Shown one piece after another: positions 57,640 through 64,000 of a stretch of 64,000 nt of DNA. Where the stretch lies: assembly GCF_000420625.1 (NCBI RefSeq), contig NZ_ATVH01000014.1, forward strand, positions 310,001 to 374,000, written 5' to 3'. Position numbers and translations under genes: made by a program. The stretch's first letter is position 1. Each line of letters begins with the position of its first letter. The notes below the pieces were generated by a model. That model searched no databases. It had not been told where the DNA came from and saw nothing but the letters and a program-made list of their open reading frames with translations. The DNA comes from Fodinicurvata sediminis DSM 21159 (GTDB lineage Bacteria; Pseudomonadota; Alphaproteobacteria; Kiloniellales; DSM-21159).

Positions 57640-60432
57640 TCAGCGGGCCAGGAACGCCCGCGTCTCCGCCAGGGCCTCGGCCAGGCCCACCCGCCTGGGC
57701 TCGACGCCCTCGGGGAAGGCGCCATAGAGGCGCGAGGGCATGCGGGAATCCAGCAGCACGAAGACGCCCCGGTCATCGGCGCGGCGTACCAGTCGCCCGA
57801 AGGCCTGGCGCAGGCGCAGGCGGGTCAGCATCTCGTCGTACTGGCGCTTGCCGAAATGCGCCTTCCGGGCCTTGTGGCGCAGGTCCGGCCGCGGCCAGGG
57901 CACCCGGTCGAAGGCGATCAGGCGCAGGGCCCGGCCCGGCACGTCCACCCCGTCGCGCACGGCATCGGTCCCCAGCAGACAGGAGTCCGGCTCGGCCCGG
58001 AACATCTCGATCAGGGTCGAGACATCCACGCCGTCCAGGTGCTGGGCCAGCAGTTCCAGTCCGGCCTCCTCCAGCGGCCGCACGATGCGCCCGTGCACGG
58101 CCTTCAGCCGGTTGATGGCGGTGAACAGGCCCAATGCCCCGCCGCCCGAGGCGAGGAACAGCTCGCGCACGGCGGCTGCGATCTGGTCCGGATTGTCGCG
58201 CGCCAGGTCCGTGATGATGAAAACGCGGGTCTGCTCGGCATAGTCGAATGGCGAAGGCACCCGGGCGCGTGTCGGGGCGGACAGCAGATGCGCCGCTCCG
58301 GTCCGCGCCTCGGCCGCCTGCCAGTCGCCTTCGCCCTCTCCGGGTCGGTCGGTCAAGGTGGCCGAGGTGACCAGCGCACCGTGCGCCGGCTCGAAAACCG
58401 TCTGTGCCAGGGGGATGGTGGGGTCCACCCAGTGGCGGTGCAGGCCGACATCGATATCGCGGCCCTCGATACGGTCCACCGCCAGCCAGTCCACGTATTG
58501 CTCGGGCGTTTCCTCGGCCAGGGCGGACAGCATGGAACGCCAGGCCGTCACCTGGACGATGGCACGGCGTTCCAGGGAACGCTGGGCCGCCTCGATGCGC
58601 CGGCGGGTATCGCTGTCCAGCTGGGCTGCCTCGGCATCCAGGCGCCGGGCCAACTGCCGCTTCAGGTCCTCCAGTGGCGCCAGCAGCTTCTCCAGGGCCC
58701 GATCCAGTTCGGCAGTGGCCGTCAGCAGCTCGTCGTTGGCCGGATGCACCTCGGATTCCAGGCTGTAACCCTCGGCGGCGCGCGGCGCGCGGGCATGGAC
58801 CTGGCGGCGCACCTGCAGCAGGAAGGCCTCGCAGGGCCCCCGGGGCTGTCCATCGTTCAGGCGGGCATGCCAGCCCTCGCCCGGCAGGATCACGGCCGCA
58901 CGCACGATGGCATGGACGGCATCGGACAGCTGTTCGTCCTGGGCCACCAGTTCCTCCAGGCGCCGCTTCAGGCCGCGCAGGCGGCTGGCCGAACCGCCCC
59001 GCCGGTTTTCGGCGCCCAGCAGCCAGCGGCGCAGCTCCAGTCCCTCCTGCCCGCTCAGGTGGGCCGAGAAGGCGGCATCGGCGGCGTCGAAGAGGTGATG
59101 GCCCTCGTCGAAGACATAGCGCAGGGGCAGCTGCCCGTCCTCGGCCCCGCCCATGGCCGCCTGGATCAGCACCAGGGCATGATTGGCCACCACCAGGTTC
59201 GCCCGACGTGCGCGACGGATCGACTTCTCGATATAGCACTTGCGATAGAACTCGCAGGCCGAATGGATGCATTCGCCGCGGCGGTCGGCCAGACCCAGGG
59301 TGCGCGCCCGGCCCAACAGGTCGACCAGCCAGCCGGGAAAGTCGCCGCCCACCATGTCGCCGCTGCGCGTGCGCGCCGCCCAGCGCGCCACCAGGCCCAG
59401 CGCGATGGCCTGGTCCGAGGCCTGCGCACCGTTCACCGAAGGCACCCGCTCGGCGTAGTTCAGCAGGCAGAGGTAGTTCTCGCGCCCCTTGCGCACCACC
59501 ACGCGCTGGCGCTTCTCGGCGGCCTGGGGATAGAGGCGGTCCAGTTCGCCGTCCAATTGATGCTGAAGGTTGCGCGTGAAGGTGGACAGCCAGACCGGGG
59601 CCTCGTTCTTCTCGGACCAGAGGCTGGCCGGGGCGATATAGCCCAGGGTCTTGCCCACACCAGTGCCGGCCTCGGCCAGCACCAGGTTGGGGGCGTTCTC
59701 GTCGGCGCGCGGCTGGAAGGCTGTCGAGACCGCCGAGGCATAGTCCGCCTGCTGCGGACGCTCCTCGGACTCCTCACCCAGCAGTTCGGCCAGGCGGGCC
59801 CGCGCCTCGGTGGCCTCCACCGGCGCGCTCGACGGCTGGGGCTCCGGTGCGTGATCGCTCCATTCGCCCAGCTTCTCCCAGACGCGATAGCCCTGGCCCA
59901 GGCGCGGCGGCGTGCCGCTGCCGTCATGCAGGCCCAGCGCCTGCATCACCCAGGGGCCCCACAGCCAGCCGGCCCGCGCCATGGTATAGGCGATGCCCGC
60001 CGCCGAAGCGTCCTCACGCGACAGGGCCTCCAGTTCGCGCAGCAGCAGATCGGCGCAGCGGTGCAGGGTGACGGCCTGATCCTCAAGGGTCTCAGGCTGC
60101 GGCAGGCCCAGCGCCTGCGCCATGCCGCGCGGCGTCGGCGCGCAGAAGCTGGCCGGCCGCGTGAAGGCATAGAGTTCCAGCACGTCATAGGCACGAAAGC
60201 CGGCATCCAGGCCCAGGCGGCGTCCCGCGGCCCGGGCATGGCAGACCAGCGGCGCCTCGTCCTTGACGCGGCGCGCCGCCTCCTGGGGCGACAGCCAGTC
60301 CACCTCGCCGTCCGAGGTCAGCCAGAGCACACGCGTGACCCCTGCCAGCAGGACTGGCGGCGGCTGGTCGGGCAGATCGATGCGCGGGCTGCCTTCGGGA
60401 AAAAGGCCGGACTCGGGATCGCTGGCTGTCAT
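57640..60432 (-). CDS. DinG/YoaA-family Fe-S DNA helicase with unusual N-terminal domain
   Basis: A 930-aa XPD-like 5'-3' helicase. Walker A AGTGVGKT (about 255-262), the four Fe-S cysteines (C322, C388, C393, C399), DEGH Walker B, SATLTD as motif III, and the final helicase motif QAFGRLVRRADDRG are present. Before these lie about 220 residues not seen in E. coli DinG. They show the spacing of a 3'-5' exonuclease (VCHARAAGRRLGLDAGFRAYDVLEL...LGLP) but without the acidic catalytic residues. The ATG at 60432 (MTASDPESG) is chosen; the frame continues 19 codons upstream. It likely resolves R-loops or damaged replication intermediates. Confidence 0.9.
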   Translation of the reverse strand: MTASDPESGLFPEGSPRIDLPDQPPPVLLAGVTRVLWLTSDGEVDWLSPQEAARRVKDEAPLVCHARAAGRRLGLDAGFRAYDVLELYAFTRPASFCAPTPRGMAQALGLPQPETLEDQAVTLHRCADLLLRELEALSREDASAAGIAYTMARAGWLWGPWVMQALGLHDGSGTPPRLGQGYRVWEKLGEWSDHAPEPQPSSAPVEATEARARLAELLGEESEERPQQADYASAVSTAFQPRADENAPNLVLAEAGTGVGKTLGYIAPASLWSEKNEAPVWLSTFTRNLQHQLDGELDRLYPQAAEKRQRVVVRKGRENYLCLLNYAERVPSVNGAQASDQAIALGLVARWAARTRSGDMVGGDFPGWLVDLLGRARTLGLADRRGECIHSACEFYRKCYIEKSIRRARRANLVVANHALVLIQAAMGGAEDGQLPLRYVFDEGHHLFDAADAAFSAHLSGQEGLELRRWLLGAENRRGGSASRLRGLKRRLEELVAQDEQLSDAVHAIVRAAVILPGEGWHARLNDGQPRGPCEAFLLQVRRQVHARAPRAAEGYSLESEVHPANDELLTATAELDRALEKLLAPLEDLKRQLARRLDAEAAQLDSDTRRRIEAAQRSLERRAIVQVTAWRSMLSALAEETPEQYVDWLAVDRIEGRDIDVGLHRHWVDPTIPLAQTVFEPAHGALVTSATLTDRPGEGEGDWQAAEARTGAAHLLSAPTRARVPSPFDYAEQTRVFIITDLARDNPDQIAAAVRELFLASGGGALGLFTAINRLKAVHGRIVRPLEEAGLELLAQHLDGVDVSTLIEMFRAEPDSCLLGTDAVRDGVDVPGRALRLIAFDRVPWPRPDLRHKARKAHFGKRQYDEMLTRLRLRQAFGRLVRRADDRGVFVLLDSRMPSRLYGAFPEGVEPRRVGLAEALAETRAFLAR

Positions 60433-60690
60433 GGCGCTGGAGTATAACGACGCCCCTGCATGACACCAGAGACGATACGAGCGGGACAAGGTTGGCCGGT
60501 TCAGTAATGCGTGCTCGCGCCATCTCTTTATAATCGAGCAATTGTAATAAAACGTCTTTTAATTGCTGTATTGTGATAGAATCATCACCCAGATGACACA
60601 GAATTGGCTTATTTCCTTTGTCTCCTGCCCACCGTCCTTGCTTTCGGCAAGAAACTAAAAAACTCAGCTTTTTGAAGAAGGAGACAGAAG

Positions 60691-61044
60691 ATGAATACAG
60701 GGGAAATTTGGGGACAGGCGAAACCCTATCTTGTTGGAGGGGCTATCGGAGTGCTTGCGGCAGTCGTCATAGAGTTCAGTGCGGGATGGGTTGTCACTTC
60801 CGGCACCATGGCCGAGGAGGTCTATAGCGCCCGCACCAATGCCTATGCAACGGTCTGCGCCACCAATAGCATCGAAAGCTGGAAGGCAGATAACAACGAC
60901 ATTGCAGACCTTGAGGGCTTTTCCAATGACCAGCGCGACGCATTGATCAAACGGAACATGCCCGTCCTTGCCGACGATGCGGCGACCTCTCTCGCCGACG
61001 ATATACAGGACAATTGCGAGGACAAGATCCGCGCTCAGGTATAA
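60691..61044 (+). CDS. Small membrane-anchored protein of unknown function
   Basis: A 117-aa protein. A strong GAAGGAGAC ribosome site lies just upstream of the ATG, and a rho-independent terminator follows, so the gene is probably real and monocistronic. One hydrophobic helix (about 13-36) follows a short N-terminus. The remaining 80 residues are acidic and contain two cysteines (about 53 and 110, in ATVCATN and QDNCEDK) that could form a disulfide if the domain is periplasmic. I recognise no family. It lies in an AT-richer spacer between the helicase and lysyl-tRNA synthetase genes. Confidence 0.65.
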   Translation: MNTGEIWGQAKPYLVGGAIGVLAAVVIEFSAGWVVTSGTMAEEVYSARTNAYATVCATNSIESWKADNNDIADLEGFSNDQRDALIKRNMPVLADDAATSLADDIQDNCEDKIRAQV

Positions 61045-61113
61045 GGCTTGCACCGGCAGGGCTGCCGCACTAGCGACAGCCCTGCCTGCAAAGTATCCTA
61101 TCCCCCTGTCCTA

Positions 61114-61157
61114 CCACCCTGGCGAAACCCGGAGTCTCCGTCAGGGTGGCCTTTTTT
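61114..61157 (+). terminator. Rho-independent terminator after the small membrane protein gene
   Basis: An 8-bp stem (CCACCCTG with CAGGGTGG), extended by a few inner pairs, with a loop of about 18 bases, followed by CC and seven T residues (61151-61157). It lies 70 bp after the stop codon. Confidence 0.8.
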
Positions 61158-61305
61158 TGTCTACGCCAATGAACTTGGACGCATGGCTCAAAGCTCCCAG
61201 CTAGGGACAGGGGAGCCCTGCAGCCGCGTACGTTGACGGATTGCGGGCCCGCGCCTAGTTTCCCCGCCCATTGACGGATTTTATCAGCACAACGGCGGAC
61301 AAGCG

Positions 61306-62883
61306 ATGGCGAGCGAACGCGATCTGGCTCTTGCGGGCAAGGCCTGGCCCTTCGAGGAAGCACGGAAGATACTGGACCGCCTGGACGGCAAACCGCCGGA
61401 GAAGGGCTACGTCCTCTTCGAGACCGGCTATGGCCCCTCGGGCCTGCCGCATATCGGCACCTTCGGCGAGGTGGCGCGCACCACCATGGTGCGCCGCGCC
61501 TTCCAACGCATGAGCGACATCCCCACCAAGCTGTTCTGCTTTTCCGACGACATGGACGGCCTGCGCAAGGTGCCGGACAACGTGCCCAACGCCGAGATGC
61601 TGCGCGAGCATCTGGGCAAGCCGCTGACCCGCATTCCCGATCCCTTCGGGGAATATGAAAGCTTCGGCCATCACAACAACGCGCGCCTGCGGCGTTTCCT
61701 GGACTCCTTCGATTTCGAGTACGAGTTCCAATCCTCGACCGACTGGTACAGCTCCGGCGGCTTCGACGCCGCACTGTTGAACGTGCTGCGCCACTACGAC
61801 GAGATCATGAAGGTCATGCTGCCCACCCTGGGCGCAGAGCGGCAGAAGACCTACAGCCCCTTCCTGCCCATCTCGCCCAGCACCGGCGAAGTCCTGCAGG
61901 TGCCCATCCTGGAACACGACGCCGAGGCCGGTACCATTGTCTTCGAGGACACGGACGGCCGGAAGGTCGAGCAGCCGGTGACCGGCGGTCTTTGCAAGCT
62001 GCAGTGGAAGCCCGACTGGGGCATGCGCTGGTATGCGCTGGGCGTCGACTACGAGATGTCGGGCAAGGATCTGATCGAGTCCGTGAAGCTGGCCAGCCGC
62101 ATCTGCAAGATCCTGGGCCATCGCCCGCCCGAGGGTTTCAGCTACGAGCTGTTCCTGGACGAGAACGCCCAGAAGATCTCCAAATCCAAGGGCAACGGAC
62201 TGACCATCGACGAGTGGCTGACCTATGCCCCGCAGGAAAGCCTGGCACTCTATATGTTCCAGAAGCCACGCACGGCCAAGCGGCTCTATTTCGACATCAT
62301 TCCCAAGGCGGTGGACGAATATCTCTCGCACCTATCCAAGTTCGAGACGGAGGAGCCTGAGCGCCAGCTGGAGAATCCCGTCTGGCACATCCACAACGGC
62401 CAGCCGCCGCGCGAGCGCGCGCATCTGAGCTTCAGCCTGCTGCTGAACCTTGTGGGCACCTGCAACAGCGACGATCCGACGGTGATCTGGGGCTTCATCT
62501 CGCGCTATGCGCCGAAGGCCACGTCCGAAAACGACCCGCTGCTCGACCGGCTGGTGCGCTATGCCATCGCCTATTACCGCGACTTCGTACAGCCCACCAA
62601 GCAGTACCGCGCACCGGATGCCGAGGAGCGCAAGGCGCTGGAGGATCTGCTGCAGCGCCTGGAGCAGCTGCCCGCCGACGCCGAAGGCGAGACCATCCAG
62701 AACGAGGTCTATGCCGTCGGCAAGGAACATGCTTTCGAGCCGCTGCGCGCCTGGTTCAAGGCCTGCTACGAGATCCTGCTGGGCCAGCAGCAGGGGCCAC
62801 GTCTCGGCTCGTTCTTCGCGCTCTATGGACTGGAGAACAGCCGCCAGCTGATCCGCGACGCACTGGCACAGGACTCCGTCTAG
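61306..62883 (+). CDS. lysS: Lysyl-tRNA synthetase, class I
   Basis: A 525-aa class I LysRS (LysK type), found in archaea, spirochaetes and many alphaproteobacteria in place of the class II enzyme. The HIGH motif reads GLPHIGT (46-52), and KMSKS appears as KISKSKGNG near residue 290. The full length and the C-terminal anticodon-binding helical region are present. A distinctive segment [16 protein letters not shown] follows the first motif. The gene is rightward; no T-box or leader peptide was seen upstream. The TRIC channel gene follows after 51 bp. Confidence 0.95.
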   Translation: MASERDLALAGKAWPFEEARKILDRLDGKPPEKGYVLFETGYGPSGLPHIGTFGEVARTTMVRRAFQRMSDIPTKLFCFSDDMDGLRKVPDNVPNAEMLREHLGKPLTRIPDPFGEYESFGHHNNARLRRFLDSFDFEYEFQSSTDWYSSGGFDAALLNVLRHYDEIMKVMLPTLGAERQKTYSPFLPISPSTGEVLQVPILEHDAEAGTIVFEDTDGRKVEQPVTGGLCKLQWKPDWGMRWYALGVDYEMSGKDLIESVKLASRICKILGHRPPEGFSYELFLDENAQKISKSKGNGLTIDEWLTYAPQESLALYMFQKPRTAKRLYFDIIPKAVDEYLSHLSKFETEEPERQLENPVWHIHNGQPPRERAHLSFSLLLNLVGTCNSDDPTVIWGFISRYAPKATSENDPLLDRLVRYAIAYYRDFVQPTKQYRAPDAEERKALEDLLQRLEQLPADAEGETIQNEVYAVGKEHAFEPLRAWFKACYEILLGQQQGPRLGSFFALYGLENSRQLIRDALAQDSV

Positions 62884-62934
62884 GCGCCGGAGTCACGATC
62901 CGCGTCCGCCGCAACCAACCGGAAGGACAAGACC

Positions 62935-63576
62935 ATGCAGGAAGCGCTCTACTGGCTTGATCTTCTGGGTGTGGCGGTCTTCGCCGCCTCGGGCGCACTG
63001 ACGGCCTCGCGCAAACAGATGGATATCTTCGGCTTTGCCCTAGTGGCCACGGTCACCGGCATCGGCGGCGGCACGCTGCGGGACCTTCTGCTGGGCATCC
63101 AGCCGGTCTTCTGGATCAACGATCCGGCCTATCCGCTGACCTGTGTGGCCATCGCCGTGATCGTGTATTTCACCGCCCACCTGGTGGAATCGCGCTTTCG
63201 CACGCTACTCTGGGCCGACGCCCTGGGCGTGGCCATGTTCTGCATCACCGGCGCGGCTATCGCCCTAGCCGCCGGAGCACCGCCGGTCTCGGCCGTCATC
63301 CTGGGCACCGTCACCGCTACCTTCGGGGGCCTGACCCGCGACGTACTCTGCAATGAGATTCCACTGATCCTGCGGCGCGAAATCTATGCCACCGCGGCCG
63401 CCGCCGGCGCCACGGTCTTCGTGGTCCTCGACCTGCTGGGCTCACCCGGCTGGCTGGACATCGCGCTGGCCTTCACCACCGCACTCGCCCTGCGCGGTGC
63501 GGCGCTCAGCTTCGGCCTCTACTTCCCCGTCTACAAGACCCGCCCGGGCCGCGACTACAGCGACGACGGTTCGTGA
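62935..63576 (+). CDS. TRIC-family cation channel (YadS/UPF0126)
   Basis: A 213-aa membrane protein of the TRIC (trimeric intracellular cation) family. Two repeats of the UPF0126 unit are seen: LDLLGVAVFAASGALTA...GGGTLRDLLLG and LWADALGVAMFCITGAA...GGLTRDVLCNEIP. The conserved GG(G/L)TxRD pairs line the pore in solved homologues. Seven helices are predicted. A monovalent cation channel function is known for bacterial homologues. It follows lysS in the same direction and probably shares its transcript. Confidence 0.92.
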   Translation: MQEALYWLDLLGVAVFAASGALTASRKQMDIFGFALVATVTGIGGGTLRDLLLGIQPVFWINDPAYPLTCVAIAVIVYFTAHLVESRFRTLLWADALGVAMFCITGAAIALAAGAPPVSAVILGTVTATFGGLTRDVLCNEIPLILRREIYATAAAAGATVFVVLDLLGSPGWLDIALAFTTALALRGAALSFGLYFPVYKTRPGRDYSDDGS

Positions 63577-63579
63577 GGA

Positions 63580-63894
63580 TCAGGGCGCCGCATCCTCGTT
63601 CTCGTCGACAGGCTTGACGGACAGCTTCAGGCCGAGAGCCTGCAGCGTACCCAGCAATGTGCTGAGCTTGGGGTCCCCGGTCTCGCTGAAGGCCTTGTAG
63701 AGCCCCTCGCGGGTCACGCCCGCCTGTCGGGCGACCTCGGACATGCCGCGCGCCCGGGCGACAGTGCCAAGAGCAAGGGCAATGTCTTGCAGATCCCCCT
63801 CTTCGAAGGCCACTTCCAGATAGGCAGCCACATCCTCTTTATCCTTGAGGTAATCCGCAGCATCGAAGGGAGTCGTCTTGAGTGTCATGGTCAT
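63580..63894 (-). CDS. Antitoxin of a RelE/HigB-type module (addiction-module antidote family)
   Basis: A 104-aa HTH antitoxin of the HigA2-like addiction-module antidote family. The family start TTPFDAADYLKDKEDVAAYLEVAFEEGD and the HTH ARARGMSEVARQAGVTREGLYKAFSETGDPKLSTLL are clear. Its ATG overlaps the stop of the toxin gene (ATGA), so the two are translationally coupled with toxin first. It converges on the TRIC gene with 3 bp between stops. Such proteins bind the toxin and repress their own promoter. Confidence 0.9.
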   Translation of the reverse strand: MTMTLKTTPFDAADYLKDKEDVAAYLEVAFEEGDLQDIALALGTVARARGMSEVARQAGVTREGLYKAFSETGDPKLSTLLGTLQALGLKLSVKPVDENEDAAP

Positions 63895-64000
63895 AGCCTC
63901 CGCGCAATGTCCTTCGCCTTCTCGATATCCCTTCTTTGCGAGGACTTGTCCCCACCGTTCAACAGGAAGATGACGGTTTCGCCACGCTGGACAAAATAGA
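63891..64000 (-). CDS. RelE/HigB-type toxin, C-terminal part (cut by window edge)
   Basis: The last 35 codons of a toxin are visible: YFVQRGETVIFLLNGGDKSS, then QRRDIEKAKDIARRL. The LLNGGDKSSQxxDIxxA pattern is typical of RelE/ParE-superfamily toxins (phage-derived Gp49-like/HigB family) that precede the antidote family seen next. The remaining N-terminal part lies beyond the right edge. The stop overlaps the antitoxin start. Confidence 0.85.
   Translation of the reverse strand, partial: YFVQRGETVIFLLNGGDKSSQRRDIEKAKDIARRL

Noticed and set aside
57856-60447. Long open frame antisense to the DinG-type helicase
   Set aside because: It lies opposite a gene with complete helicase motifs and shows no domain of its own.

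Overview
The window looks like a chromosomal segment of a GC-rich alphaproteobacterium, probably of the Rhodospirillales type. The evidence is the leftward dnaA/dnaN/recF/gyrB group, the dnaA-rpsT-enoyl-CoA hydratase-mutM-ubiE-ubiB-psd-pssA order, a Usg-family protein, ctaA, and a class I lysyl-tRNA synthetase. A BCCT transporter would suit life at varying salinity. The genus is not determined. No rRNA operon, CRISPR array or insertion sequence was seen; there is one tRNA.

Left accessory block (1-9.4 kb). This part is visibly more AT-rich than the rest and is read leftward. It holds a 997-aa protein of unknown fold, an 1825-aa DEAD/DEAH helicase with a DUF1998-type C-terminus, and a gene cut by the window edge whose N-terminus looks like a PD-(D/E)XK/NERD-type nuclease. 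Their frames overlap, so they form one operon. The layout resembles a type III Druantia anti-phage system (DruH + DruE) with an extra nuclease. A truncated HigA-like antitoxin and the 3' end of a tRNA-Arg(ACG) bound the block, as expected for an island inserted at a tRNA.

Core replication and envelope block (9.9-28 kb). It carries an OmpA-like lipoprotein, gpt, a bifunctional PBP1A, gyrB, recF, dnaN and dnaA, with a GFA-family gene inserted in the opposite direction between dnaN and dnaA. Then come rpsT, an enoyl-CoA hydratase, mutM, the ubiquinone genes ubiE and ubiB, and the phosphatidylethanolamine genes psd and pssA.

Transport, stress and housekeeping block (28-48.7 kb). It includes a Bax-inhibitor-1 protein, an SDR lacking the catalytic Tyr, a cupin and a BCCT transporter. 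An ars unit (arsR plus an Acr3-type pump) has a readable promoter-operator. Next are the tesA/ABC pair, an aldo-keto reductase, thpR, a TerB-like protein, usg, ctaA and a GST. A leftward cobB-UDG-dedA-cation exchanger operon faces a rightward LMW phosphatase-fructosamine kinase-EamA operon that may remove sugar adducts from proteins.

Surface and arginine block (48.7-57.6 kb). A GAF-LytTR regulator is followed by a direct repeat with a 21-bp period and then a Gly-rich autotransporter, suggesting a local regulator-target pair. Next is an arginine-to-glutamate-semialdehyde module (guanidino-hydrolase-like enzyme plus ornithine aminotransferase) with a divergent Lrp-type regulator, then a dispersed inverted-repeat element and an AEC transporter.

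Right end (57.6-64 kb). It holds a DinG/YoaA-type Fe-S helicase, an orphan small membrane protein, class I lysyl-tRNA synthetase, a TRIC channel, and a RelE/HigB-type toxin-antitoxin pair cut by the edge.
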